Assembly: GCA_001414485.1 (NCBI GenBank)
Contig: LLEY01000003.1
Coordinates: 186,001-250,000 of the forward strand
Direction: 5' to 3'
From: Calycina herbarum
Lineage: Eukaryota; Ascomycota; Leotiomycetes; Helotiales; Pezizellaceae
DNA length: 64,000 nucleotides
The position numbers were made by a program, and so were the translations under genes. The notes under the pieces are model-generated. The model was not told where the DNA came from, made no database searches, and was given only the letters and a program-made list of their open reading frames with translations. Positions 36,701-48,045 of the stretch are shown here, in pieces (position 1 is the stretch's first letter; every line of letters starts with the position of its first letter).

Positions 36701-39700
36701 CATTTTGCACTGTTGTGGTTTCTTCCACCAACTCAGACAAGTGCCGCCTTTTCAAGCCCAGAGCAAGTAGAAGTGACCTACACGCACGCACCTCCTCCAC
36801 AGTATATTCAAGAAGTGCGATTTTTCCTGCGAATGCAGAACCATACTCTAAACGGTCGATGATTGCGAATTCGGCAGCTGAAGATGTAAAAGTGCTTTTC
36901 CCGTTCTTTGGCTTTACTGCAAAGATATTGGAACCTTTGAGTTCGTCAACATCGCCTGCCGTCGGATCCATCGAGCTTATTTAGCATTATTGTGCTTTTG
37001 ATTTCCGCTTCTTTTTCTGCAGGTTGAATGCGAGCTAATTCTTTGAGAGATTGGATATGCATTCTAAGATTTGGCTTCTTCACTCCCAAGACCCTGCAGA
37101 AAAAATCACTGAGGCCTGAGTAGGGAGTTTTTATTGATGCCATGTTTGGAATGTGAATCTGATCCTCAGCCCAGATGCAAGACGAGGGAGGGTTCCAAGT
37201 ATTCTGTAAAGGGACAAATACAAGCTCGGCTTCTTTAATCAATGTTCTACAAAATCTTGGTCAGTATATTGTAATCCATGAGGTACCACAGTCGCCCTCT
37301 CACCTGATTGTTTCCCTGTTCGAATCATGTTCAAACTCGCGCCACAGGCGTTGATAAATATTTGTAACGCTAACCGCAGTAGCTTGTTTGCTACCACTCT
37401 TATAATGGCGGGAATAATGTGTTAATCTCAACTCATCCGGTGAACGGTTCTGGTAGGGTTCTTGGAAACAGATATGTTGAAATGAGTTGCGTTGCGTGGC
37501 GCTGTTGAGCTCCATTTGAACGGAAGGCTGAAAAGGGACCATTGTATCATATTCTTTCCGGAGTTTTAGGTCCTCTATAAAGTGCTTCCAATTGGCATTG
37601 CCTATTTTTAGGGTGACTTGAAATAGGTGTGTGCAGTTCTTGAACCTCGATATTCCATCTAGTCGATTTTTAGACTCGAGCCATTCGGGACCCGTCCAGA
37701 CACAGGCTTCGGAGTTGACCCATTTAGGACGTCGCTCTACACTAGAGGAAATATGTATAACTTCGTTTTCCCGGAAGAAGGTGCTGGCAAATGGTTAGAA
37801 ACCATCAGCAAATTAAGAAGAAAACTCCGAACGTACCGAACAGCTGCCGCCGATGATGGATCGGAGCAGTGTCTTTCAATGCAGCTATAGATTTCAAACA
37901 AAGAATCTAACACTTCTGGGCTACATCCATCTCGATTTTGGCCCGCGATGCCTCTCAGAGCTGCGATGTAGAAGTCGACATCTTCCATACCGTAAACACT
38001 GAATTTGCTGAGAAAGTTCCACTCAATCTCGTTGGTATCAGTAAGCTTCTCGGGCAAGATTAGAAACTGAAACTTCTCTAATTTCAGTCTTTCAGCCAGT
38101 GCCTTTAGTTTAGGAGTGGGCAGAAATGTCTCGTGCAATTGGAGTATCGATTTCCCCTCCACAGGCACAAAGCACATCTTCAATTCTTCCACCACAAAAC
38201 GGGGCATTTTGGGCTCATAAAGAGACCAGTAACGCTTTAACAATCCAACAAGTTTCCCCGGCCGATGTTCAATGATGTATTTGAACTCATCTGATAGTGT
38301 GGCAAGCCGTGGGTGCTTGAGCTGTGGATGGTATTGAACGCCCGCGTATTCTTTCAGCCATGACTTCCATGATTTTCCGTGATCGGGTATCCTCGAGGGG
38401 GGCTCCCTTAAATAACTGGAGCTCAAGAAGTGCACTGGGAGACCAGGTTGATTGGGGGGAGCCGACAAGAAAAGTTGGTGGGGGCCATATTCCTCCTCCT
38501 TTTCTAAGAAATACATATGCTCTTTGCGTTCCGTTTCGCGAGACATCATTTTCTTGTCCTGGTCCAGTAAACCTATAGCTTCGTGTATAGCCAGACTATC
38601 TCTAGGGAGATGCCACCAGAGGTAATTGAGATGAGAAACACATTGGTCTACATCAAATGGAATTTTACCGTCTCGGCTATATCTCTTGTTTATCCGAAAT
38701 ACTACACCACTAGAACGGGGAGTCTTGACACCAAGATGTGTGAAAAGGGCTTTCCTAGCAGGATTCAGGATGGCGGCATGTTGGACAAGATGAATACCCA
38801 GATCCGTAGGTATCGGGACTCCTTCTGTATCAGGAAAGTAGATAGCGTCCAGGCTCTGCATAGAAACCCAACTACCAGTATGCAAGGGTACTAAGTTCAT
38901 ATTTCTCAAGGATTCTAAAAGATCTCCGCGAAAAGTGGAAAGTTTTGAAGCCGCACGTGTGTGCCAGTCTTCATCCATGCCCCTCATCTTAGAGCCCAAA
39001 AAGATGCCAAGATCATGGCGAATTCTTGGAATCAGAATTATATTAGTCACTGAGGTACACCCAAGTGCTTTCAGATGCTGATTGAAGTCGAGAGGTGTAT
39101 AATTCTTGGAAAGATAAGCTTCTTGTTCTAAATCTGCAAAGAGAGGTTCCCCGTGTTGATCCCTGTAGTCAGAACCGACCCAATGCAGCTGCGATGGAAT
39201 GTGCAGCGAGTTTTCGCTCCAGGATCGCAGACAGGGTGTATCGCTTAGTAGCGAAATAATTCTAGGACGAAGAGATCCCCAAAATTCGTCAGAGATCGAT
39301 TTGCTCGGCAGATATCGCATCCATTGGTATTGCAGAGTAGGGTGATCACACAAATTCGTTATGGCGTCCCGAAATGTTTCTGCTACACCGCGGAGCAGCA
39401 GATCTTTGTTTCTTGGGGAGTGGAAAACATCTTCCCGACTGGCTTGGGTTATGAAGTCTGACTGGATCAAGAACTATATGTACGTAATTAGTGTTGTGGA
39501 TCATCGACGACTTTTTGGGGAGACTCCTTTAGAGGATAAGGAAGATTTGACAGAGAATTGGTTATCAAAATACATAAGACGGAGTATACACATACCGTAA
39601 AGCCAGCAAGACGGAGAGGTAGGAAAGCAAATACATGCTGTGGCTCAATAACTGGCTCCTCTTCCGCATCTACAGGGAATGCCAATACGACAGTAGCTTG

Positions 39701-40645
39701 GATGGTACTCGGACGAGAGGCGTCAGGTGGTAGGTTTTTGATTACTTTCCTCATCACATAAAATTTCAGAGTCTCTTCGGTTGCCTCTCCATCAAATGTG
39801 GTGTTCTTCATAATGGTTTCAAAATCGTTGTCGACAAACTCATGGATGTAAGTGATCTTAGTTGCCTTGGTACTTCCGTCACCCGGACATACATTGATTT
39901 TAAGCACATCGAGCTTTTCGAGGAAGAGTAGCAGTGTGTCGGGGATATTTTGAAAATCGTGGACCCGGTCTTCAAAGCTTGGTGGATCTAGTAGCGTCAA
40001 GGTCATTCTTGTGCGGACTTTTTCGGGTAGCTCTTCATAATCCTCATCAAGAGGGGTGATCATTTCGAGTCCTGTGTCGGATGAGTCTCTGGTGTACTGG
40101 AATGAAAATGAAAACGACCCTGATTGAATATGTATCTTTTTCGCGATTTTGAAGACGGATTTAAATCCAATCCCTTTTTCGCTAATATACCCCTGGGATT
40201 TCGCTTTTGTACTCTCTCCCGTGCTACAAATTGCTTTGACATGCTCTTCGCGGAAACCGTCTTCATTTGAATCAATGACAATCCTGTCTGGATAAATGCT
40301 GAAGCTAAGATAAACATCTTCTCCGCTGGCTCTAGCGTGATTGTAATTGTTGTCCTCGGCATTCTGGATCAGCTCATAAACGAATCGTGTATCCTTGGAA
40401 TAAAGATTGGTAGCAAGTCTAATTTATGACGGTCAGAATCTTCTTCGGAGGGAGAAAACTTTTGCATAGAGAAGTGTGGTGTAATCTTACGTCGTTGTTG
40501 CCGAGCCAAGTTTTCGACGAGTGTTTTTTAATGCTCTCAAAACTGCTGGTGGACAGAGCGCTTCATCTTCGGGAGAAATTCCGCCATTATCCTCTCTTAT
40601 GCTCGCCACGATTGTCCGAGCGGCTTCCCGCGAAAGGGGGGCCAT
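33766..40645 (-). CDS. Large HSP90/GHKL-type ATPase with NO VEIN C-terminal (DUF3883) domain
   Basis: A protein of about 1,690 residues. Exons: 40645-40491, 40418-39596, 39473-37837, 37783-37304, 37246-36643, 36585-35706, 35649-35347, 33954-33766. Start: ATG 40645, before the family-like LCPPAVLRALKNTRRKLG. The GHKL ATP site is complete: N box ELIQNAEDNNY, DSNEDGF, and glycine lid GYISEKGIGFKSVF. The middle is long and helical, with a Ser/Pro-rich linker near 36150-35950. The C-terminal DUF3883 domain has an EVK motif (35404-35412) and ends VYVILRVFNLEG..RFKVYVDPEA. Plant NO VEIN shares this architecture; fungal function is unknown. The summed exons have one extra base because the frame shifts between 36949 and 36980. 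The last intron holds a 1.3-kb transposon. The gene may be functional, with a sequence error, or newly inactivated. Confidence 0.85.
33999..35331. mobile_element. Tc1/mariner-type transposon inside an intron
   Basis: Terminal inverted repeats of about 37 bp begin AGAGTT(G/A)GGGCCACAGC and include GTGGGCCCCCTAAGCGA. They run inward from 33999 and 35331. TA dinucleotides at 33997-33998 and 35332-35333 are the target duplication. Removing the element and one TA restores a 57-nt intron with GTTAGT donor, a CTAAT branch-like site and TTCTAG acceptor. The element carries a broken DDE transposase on the minus strand, the same orientation as the host gene. Confidence 0.92.
34118..35209 (-). pseudogene. 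Tc1/mariner-type DDE transposase, five in-frame stops
   Basis: One reading frame runs from ATG 35209 to TAA at 34118 (364 codons). It encodes an N-terminal helix-turn-helix (VRQARADGKPWNAIFKELGV), the first catalytic Asp in VIWSDECIF, the second in FIEDGSKVYKGHA and the Glu in PPSSPDLNVIEKV. Asp and Glu are 34 positions apart, a DD34E-like arrangement. The frame is interrupted by TAG at 35162-35164 and by four further stops, all TAA (the last at 34226-34228); each could arise from CAA/CAG, CGA or TGG by C-to-T or G-to-A changes. No other indel is needed, so the copy decayed by point mutation alone. Confidence 0.88.
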
Positions 40646-43505
40646 TCTGGTGGTTGTTGGTAAATTTGATATGGCACTCTCTGCAGTGGAGAAGCGAAGA
40701 TTTAGGATGATGAATCACAGAAATGAGGAAAAACAAATTACTGCCGGGACAACCTTCCACCACATAAAGTGTGATTGTGCCGCAGAATCTTCTGAATACC
40801 AACATAAGGGAAGTTGGTGGCGCAAGCGGTAGGCTGTCATTGGATACGACAAAATTGAAAACACCTGGTAACACGCATGTCGAGTAATTCATGTACAGTA
40901 CAGGGGATGGCGGCGCCTACAGAAGTACTGCGCAGAACTCTGTCGTTCATAACAAATCCAGGAAATTTCAACTTGATTATTGAGCAAAAGTATCTAGTTA
41001 TCCATCAAAGAAACAACTGAATTTAGGAATACACTAACCACAACACACCACTTGCATCTTCATGCCCGTCGAGTCACTCGTTCAAGGCGAACGTCGTCCC
41101 TTCCTTCGGGGAGGTTGGGGAGAGGGCTCCACCCCCACGCCATACAACCTTGGCAACTCTCAAAAGCGGGGTTTAAAATATCTAGTTTTAAGGGCGGGAA
41201 CTGTGTGGTCGTAGTGAAGGTTGTTTTTGTAAAGTTGCCTACAGTAACAGAGATAGGTTGGTTTTGTGCTAGATAACTAAGGTCTTATACCAAAAAGTCA
41301 AAAGTTGAGAACTCAAAAATGTCAAAATAATCGCGCTCAAAAATTGGATTTCAAGGAAGCGAGATGATAGTATTGTAAACTCAAAGAAAAAAAGAAAAAC
41401 GTCTGTTAGCGCTCAGCGATCTACGGGTAACCCGGGCAATCGACGTAATGTTTTCGACTCCCTTGTCCTTCCAAGGCTTTTGAAATTTGCTTTCCATATG
41501 GCCTATTTTGGTATCACCCATTTAGCAACAACCATTGTTAAAGTCAGCACAGGAAGTGCAGCAGCCGGGTAAAAGCGAGCTAGTAACTTGATTGTAGTGA
41601 TTCCAAAAATTGACTGGGTATGCATTAGCTTCGAACCTGAGATGGGTTTGATACTTCAGTTTTCTGTTGGAAACATGACCTACTGCAATAAAGGTAAGTG
41701 GAATGAAGAAAATCCTAGAGTGGTGAGTCTGTTGATGTCCCGAGTTTGCTTGACAGTTTCGGTATTGAAAACCTTCAGAATTTGGTTAATAAGTGGTGAG
41801 TTGCAGGGGGTGGAAATCTCACCAATTCAAGGAGTTTGTTTTGTCGGTCCAAAGGGGTCGTGAAGGATAGGTCGTAGAATTCGAGTTTTAGCAGTAAATT
41901 TGGCAACTGGCTGGTCAGCTCAGAGTGTGATGCAAGATTTTTCTGCTTCTGGATATATCACAAAAATGACTTAGCTGAACAAGTATCTAGTTTAATAAGC
42001 TCTCTACGTTCCAGCGTCGCAGACGACTCCCTGTGCAGATGCTCTTTTCGGTCGATAATACGCTGAGGGTCATCACTGTCGTATATCACCTATCTTTTCC
42101 TATCAGTTCCCACTCATGCGTTTCAAGGGTATGAACACCTTGGCGCACTCACGCAACTCATTCCTCTCGAGTTGACACCTTTGATCCCAATTATAAAAAT
42201 GTGCCAACAAGTCTGGATAAAGCCGGGATGCACAAGACTTGAGTCGGTGCCAATTGTTGCCGTTTGCTTTTTTATAGAATCCCTTGATTCGTTCAGGGAT
42301 GTAGTATCCACTTATACAAACTAGAACTACCAAGTGAGAGAAAGCTGGATTGGCGTTGTGTTGTCCTCGCCTTGGTACTTCTTTCGACTGATACCACATA
42401 GCTAGGGGGAAGCTTAGTATACAAGAAGTCAATAAGAGCTCTTCTCTAACATACCGATAGCAGAGTCGCTTGTTCCCTCGGTTTTTTTTTAGAACGAGAG
42501 TTGTCATCCACAGTTGGATGGACAGACCATTCGTCCACTTGGCTAATTGTGCAGAAGAATTCTTCCAAAGAGCGAGTCGGATGTCAATAACTACTTACAG
42601 CATATAGTTTGGTACTTGCCATTTGTATTCTCAAACTGGGGCGAAACGGTTCTTGCATAGGCTGCTTCTCTAAACAGGTCAATTGGGAAGCTTGGTATCA
42701 ACATGCCTAGTTGCTCTCCGACCCATTCTTCCCAATCTTCGATGATACTAGTAGGAACAATAAGCAGCTTACAAATGAAAGGAAAGGGGCGTCGGGGCTG
42801 TACACAAGAGTCAATCCCTCTGTTCCCTCGGCATATCCTGATGCGAACTTTACAGGGTGACATGAACGAATTTGCTGATTTTCGAATGTCGGATAACCAT
42901 TGCCTAAAATGTTCCAACCACTACCTCCTTTTGACGCATATCTTTCTTGAGCATGCTAGCGAAATGTTGGATGGACCATAGCCGCCAAATTGGAAAAAAA
43001 TGATGTCGGGGAAATTGAAAGCAAGAACTAGAAAGAACAAGACCAAATAAAATATCAACTAATATGTTTGGAAATCAAAGACCAGCGCTTCCCGGGACCC
43101 TTGAGCTGTACTCCCCACAGACTGTTCTAAAATCACTGATGGAAGAAAGATTATCAATCTACAAATGAAACCCGGTTGAAGGTTAAACCTCAACCCGATG
43201 TACCACTTCCATTCACTCGAATGAAACCTGACTGAATGTCGTAAAACATTTGCTCCAAACTTCGAGAGTGTTCGCAAACTCAAGACTTCTCGATTCAGAG
43301 AAAGTCAACATGCCTAGCATGGGTGAGGGGTTTGAGAAAGTGTCATTCAGCTACAAGGCTAGTAGCAACTCTAAATATCTATGTCTTGCATATTGGGGTA
43401 TCGTTGAAAGAGAAAAATGCAAATGACAGCCACAAAAATATCCAGCTCTTCCTCGGTGAAGCTTCGTAAGTGAAGATCCCGTATCATATCATATCATCTT
43501 CATAA
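40646..43505. other. Gene-poor region with possible relic frames
   Basis: No gene can be supported. Two minus-strand open frames (42103-42507 and 42591-42917) may be exons of a decayed gene. The upstream one ends near a GTAAG donor-like site, and the stretch LLIVPTSIIEDWEEWV faintly recalls the start of a SNF2-type helicase lobe. The evidence is too thin for an assignment. The rest is unique-looking sequence without repeats. Confidence 0.45.
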
Positions 43506-44476
43506 TCATTCCACCCATCGCTGCTGATCTCTATCATAGCCAATGATATCCAGATCAACATTCAAGGTTCGAAGCATCATCGCCATCGTGAACTCCTGTA
43601 TCAAAATTAGTTAACCATGCTCTAATTGCCGTATTTGGGGAGAACTTACATCTTCTTCGCCCGGACGCTCCCCTGTATCGCCTACTCCCTTCTCGCGTTG
43701 TGACTTCTCATTCTCCGTTTCTATTTCCACATCGTATTGATCATACAACTCTCTTTTCCTCTTGGCTCTCTCTTTTGAATTTTCGTCATCTTCGTCATCG
43801 TCATCGTCGTCATCATCGTTGTTATTACTATTCTGATCGGTTTCCCACTGGCCTTGAAATTCCTGCTGTTTTTTCTGCATCGCCTTCCAGGCTCTCGGTC
43901 CACCCATTCTGCGGAGACAAGGTCAGCATCTGCCAGAAACAAGAGAGGGAGACGCGGGGAAATCAGCAAATACCTATTAACTCTATCCCTCACCCTCCCA
44001 AACATCTCCTCAGCCGCCTCCCTACTCGCCCCTCTCCATTTCTCAATCAAGACCCGCAGTTCCCCGTCAACCTCACCACCCTTCGTCTCAAGCTCAATCT
44101 TTCTCGCCTGCTCCGCGGTATCCAATTCTTCCTTCAATGCTCTCAAATCTCTTTCCAAATCTCTCTGCGTACGAAGTAATGGTGCAATCGCAGGATCAGC
44201 ATTCAGAACCGCCGTTGAAACCGGGGACGAGAACTGTTTCTTTCTCGATACGGGACGGGGCGTGCGATTGAGATTCAGAGGTGTATTCAGAAGTTTGGGC
44301 GGATTGCTTGAGAGAACCAGCTTCGCAGACGGCGTGGTATTCTGTACTGGTGTTGTGGTGCCATCTTGAGCTTTCACTGGAGACTTGAAGGGCGTCTTGA
44401 AAGGCGAGCGGAATGGTTTGCAGAGAGTCTTGGAGGCGTCATCGATGCGTCGACGTTTGGCAGCTGGTGTTGACAT
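43506..44476 (-). CDS. sfr1: Swi5-dependent recombination mediator Sfr1/Mei5
   Basis: Sfr1 pairs with Swi5 and stimulates Rad51 (and Dmc1) filament formation during homologous recombination in the nucleus. Exons are 44476-43974, 43908-43650 and 43595-43506, giving 283 residues. The N terminus carries the typical basic motif KRRRIDDASKTLCKPFRSPF, then more Ser-Pro and Thr-Pro repeats. A coiled coil spans roughly residues 95-165 (LRTQRDLERDLRALKEELD). The conserved C-terminal end FTMAMMLRTLNVDLDIIGYD is encoded by the short third exon. An Asp-run linker (about residues 195-210) separates the two structured parts. Introns are 65 and 54 nt, and phases close exactly. Confidence 0.9.
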
Positions 44477-45176
44477 TTTAGACTCGGTCTTCGACGAGGA
44501 GGTTAGTGCTGAGGTGTCAGTTGGGAAGTATGGTTGTGAGCATGCTCTTGTAGTGATGATGTTTTCAATGAGGTTGTAATTCCACGGTCCTAGGCTAGGT
44601 TTCCTATTTGGCGATAACGATAAAGTGCCAAGACTGCGATATTTCGGGCGGGGTGGTCCCGCACCCGGACCGAGACCAACTTGATTTAATTCTTCAATAA
44701 TTGATCAATTATTGCTTAATTGAATAGAGCGGAAGATTTTAACACTGCCTTAGGCTGGCAAGTGGTCTAAATTTTAATACAGTCAGGAAGGCCTTTAAAT
44801 AAAAAATAAAGCCCAATTAGACGGAAAGCCTCCAATTAGTAAAATCCTTACGGCGCGCAGGGACAAGTGACAAGTGACAAAAGGAGTTAGTTAAGGTCAA
44901 GGAAGGAGCGACCTGTATCGAGACCCGAGATATAAAGAAGGGAAGGAGCGAACTTGACTTCGAGACAAGACAATCAACAATTTGCATCGTGTAAGGTGAA
45001 GTAAGTAGTATCTTTAATTTCTCCATCTATTCGTCTGTTGTGGGTCCAAATATATAAATATCTCCGGCTTTCTGCCAACAACCACAGGATGATTCTACCA
45101 TTGAACCAAGCTCATCAGCGCCTAACCTCTCTAATCCTGTGCTAATCCTCATCGCCACGGGTCAGATGAGTTCACA
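44477..45176. other. Intergenic region between sfr1 and the phosphatase gene
   Basis: This holds the upstream flank of sfr1 and the downstream flank of the phosphatase gene. Short AT-rich inverted words (ATTGATCAAT near 44698-44709) and repeated GGAAGGAGCGA words (44902-44952) are visible. No gene is supported. Confidence 0.5.
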
Positions 45177-45944
45177 TCATATGCTATTACCAGAGAGTAT
45201 ACGAAACCACTTCCCATAACTCTCAACTTCATCCACTCTGATTGCCAACTTGAAGTCGTCTATTACGTTTCGCTTGGATCGCCGGACTTGCATCACTGGG
45301 GATGAAGTTTGCACGCCAGAACCAGAGATTGTAGCTTCCGCTTATACACCCGAATCGACAGTTGTGCTGTTCGAGGTCTGCGTACTGAAATTTGCAGTTG
45401 TTGCTCCTACCTGGACACCCGAGTCTGCGGTGGTAGCTCTCACTTGGACGGCTGAACTTTTAGTCGTAGCCTGAACTGAGTACTGGTAGGTAGTTTGCGT
45501 GCCGGAATTAGTAGTCGTAACTCCCGTCTGTACACCCGAGTCCTCAATTTTGCTCTTTGGGGTCTGCGTGCTGGAATCTACTGTCGTAGCTCTCACTTGG
45601 ACACTAGGGCCTCCTGTCGTAGCCTGGACTGAGCAGGTGGCTTGCGTGTCGGAATCAATAGTCGTATCTCCCACTTGGACACTTGAATCTTTAGTTTTGC
45701 TCTTCGTAGTTTGGGTTCTAGCATCGACAGTTATAGCCCCCACTCGAACGCCCGAATCAGCAGTCGTAGTTCCTCCCTGCACGCAAAAGTAGGCAGTCGT
45801 AGCTCCAACTTGTACGCGTGAATCTTTGGTCTTTCGCTTCTTGGTTTGCACGCTGGCATCAGCAGTTTTTGCTCCCACTTGTACGCCTGAGTCTGCAGTC
45901 TTCACTTCCACTCCTACACCTGAAGTGGCAGTTTGCTTTGCATC
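45177..45944 (-). pseudogene. In-frame tandem-repeat extension of the phosphatase gene, cut off by stop codons
   Basis: Immediately after the phosphatase TAA, the same frame stays open for about 200 codons. It encodes imperfect repeats of 11-15 residues built on TTADSGVQVGA and SGTQT/STQT. A second TAA lies at 45342-45344. The frame then continues for 54 more codons, no longer repetitive (for example RRSKRNVIDDFKLAIRVDEV), to a TGA at 45177-45179. Both TAA codons could come from CAA by a single C-to-T change. I infer a former C-terminal domain lost by nonsense mutation. Confidence 0.6.
45345..45911. repeat. Coding minisatellite
   Basis: Imperfect tandem units of about 33-45 bp (often GTAGTTGCTCC..TGTACACC..GAGTC in plus orientation) cover the segment. 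Unit lengths stay multiples of three, so the minus-strand frame is preserved. That indicates past selection for an open repeat-containing protein. Confidence 0.7.
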
Positions 45945-47136
45945 TTATTTTTTTTGGACAGCCGCTTCTAAAGCTTCTATGATCTTTTCGGCGTTGTAAA
46001 ACCCACGCGGACTAGGCAGAGAGTGTTTAAGCGAGGGAGCTGCTTGGCGAATATTTGCCCAAAGTCTTGTATCATGCTCATGGTGGAGGCTAAGCCTTTT
46101 TGTATGTCGCCGGTCGACGTAGTCGAGGAAATCGTCGTCGAAACCAGACCACTCACGTGTCTTGCTTTCTTTCGTCTCAAATAAATCCCAGGGATTCCGA
46201 GATCTTTTCTCGTCACCGATCATCTGTCTTGTAGCAAACTCGTACGTTCTCCACTCTAAGTTGTTTGTACCGTCCTCCGTTTCTAAGACCAATGTCAGTA
46301 GCTTAACATCTGTCGAATCTAACTTATGAGTACAGGGAACTACTTACTTAGTCCTTCGACGTGCCGATGAAGTTTGCCTAGGAAGCTCCCATGCGTGACC
46401 ACCGCAAACTCGATATCGCTGCCTTGGCTTTCCCTGTGGCCATATCGTTGCAGGGAGGTTGGATAGTCCGTCAACGAAGGATTGAACCTCTTCTCGATTT
46501 CGTCGCGACCCAAATCCCACAACTTGAAGAGTACTTTGGATATGGTTCTGGTTCGTTCTTCTGAGTCCGTTTCTGGGGGTTCCTCCCATCCTCGTGCAAG
46601 GCCACTCAAATCAATGTCTCTTCCATTTATGAAAGTTTCGAGGTTTGAAATGGAACATCCAGTACTAGATTTCGAGGTGCCCATGGTCCGAACTTCAGGC
46701 CAGACAACAAGTTTCAGCCCTTCGGCTTGCAGAGGATGGAATACTAGGTGCGCAGTCTGTAAGGCTCTCCTCATTGGTGAAACAATAACACGCGTAATCC
46801 TCTTCATCGGCTCAAAGGCCTCTCTCAAATGGTCGGCTTGACAGATGCCTAATTGGGTGAGTACTGGATCGAGCAGATGGCTCTTATCATTTTGGCTTTC
46901 GCACTTTCATATGTTAGTGCAATTCTCACAAAAAGTTGTCAAAGATCTACTTCCGCATGCCTAATAAAGTGTACTATGACTCGAGGAGACTTTATGTAGA
47001 CTTTAGGAGGCGCTGTATAGCCTGGAGGAGGTCCTGGATATCGAGAACAAGTAGAGCAACCACATCGTCGGCATTTCTTTTTCTTCTGAGGATCAAGATC
47101 TGGTACTGGGGCCATTCCACCTGATTGAAAAATCAT
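45945..47136 (-). CDS. Histidine phosphatase (phosphoglycerate-mutase-like) family protein
   Basis: Exons 47136-46951, 46903-46348 and 46282-45945 give 359 residues. The catalytic phosphohistidine motif is FIRHAE (about residues 57-62). SPMRRALQTA supplies the conserved Arg, and VVTHGSFLGKL the second catalytic His (about residue 234). The fold and motifs support phosphate-ester hydrolysis in the cytoplasm; the substrate is unknown. The ATG at 47136 is the first in the intact frame, but the same frame is open upstream to ATG 47382, broken only by TGA at 47155-47157 in a Gln/Pro-rich stretch. Downstream, the TAA at 45945-45947 is followed in frame by the tandem-repeat coding stretch. The N terminus also holds a small Cys cluster (CRRCGCSTC). 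The gene may once have been longer at both ends. Confidence 0.8.
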
Positions 47137-47869
47137 GACCTGCGCTTGAAGTTGTCACTGAGGTCGATCGGTCTGATTTTGGAGTTGAGGTTGAATTTCG
47201 TCCATCGGAGGTTGAGGTTCTATGGTTCGGCTTTGGGGCCGTTGTGGACCTTGAAGGTGAGTCCCTTCTCCACCAACGTTAATATATACCTCCTCAATTG
47301 GTGTTACTTGACTCTTGCGCGTTTGCTTTGTTTGCTTTGTGTCACGTAAAGGTGGACCCCTCGCTACGCTCAGGGGTGCCATCGCACCTGTATGAGAGAC
47401 TCAGCTTCCCCGGATTCAAGATCTTTGAAGTGTTTCCACTTGCTAGGATACGTGACACGTTGAGAAAAAATCAGGTGCTGCGCGCAACCAAAAAAGATCT
47501 CCTTGTTTAAACTGTGATCTCGTCTCGGGGTTTACCCAGCTGCAGCCTGCCGCCCAAACAAAATTCACCTCGAGACTCACTAGCTCAACACACTTTAAAG
47601 CTTAAGGTGGTTAAGTAGATGGTGGTGGGACTTGAGAGTTCTCTGGTAATCTTGACGAATCCGAGGGTGTTGGTGGAAGCTGGGAGTTCTTCTTCTTTTT
47701 AGCCTTTTTAGCCTTCTTTTAGGAGTTTCTTAGCATATTGAGCTCAAAGTGATAAAAAAAGTAATAGAGAAAAGTAGTAGTTGTGATAGATAAAAATTAG
47801 GATAATTAATTTAATCTATATACGGTGGTGACGGTGACTTGTGGAGTAACTAAATATATCGTCGATATA

Positions 47870-48045
47870 CTAGTGATTATCTGACGATAAATATGCAATA
47901 CGAGCCAAACGGCTACGGCATATTTAATTAAAAAAGTGAGCATATAATTACATATATGACAATGCCCTCAAAACCACTTCTGGCATATTTATCGTCATAT
48001 TTAACTATGCCAGAGAGCGAGCCAAACAGGCCCTTATTTCGACCG
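47870..48045. repeat. AT-rich inverted repeat with transposon-like end
   Basis: GACGATAAATATGC (about 47881) and its complement GCATATTTATCGTC (about 47982) face each other. GAGCCAAACGGC and GAGCGAGCCAAACAGGCCC lie beside them. The latter resembles ends of fungal DNA transposons as I remember them. I see no matching left end and no coding sequence in the surrounding 47.5-48.7 kb, so this may be a fragment. Confidence 0.4.

Noticed and set aside
37304..37783. Possible extra intron in the fourth exon of the NO VEIN-like gene
   Set aside because: The exon is about 70 residues longer than I expected from the family, but the frame is open throughout and I found no donor-acceptor pair that keeps phase.
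42103..42917. Possible SNF2-helicase relic on the minus strand
   Set aside because: Only one short stretch (LLIVPTSIIEDWEEWV) is suggestive. No Walker A, DEAH box or helicase C-lobe is visible.
43700..44369. Plus-strand open frames opposite sfr1
   Set aside because: The minus strand encodes conserved Sfr1 motifs at both ends with proper splice sites. The opposite frames are shadows.
45250..45792. Plus-strand open frames over the minisatellite
   Set aside because: Repeats with units in multiples of three stay open on both strands. The minus-strand frame joins the phosphatase gene and the plus-strand frames join nothing.
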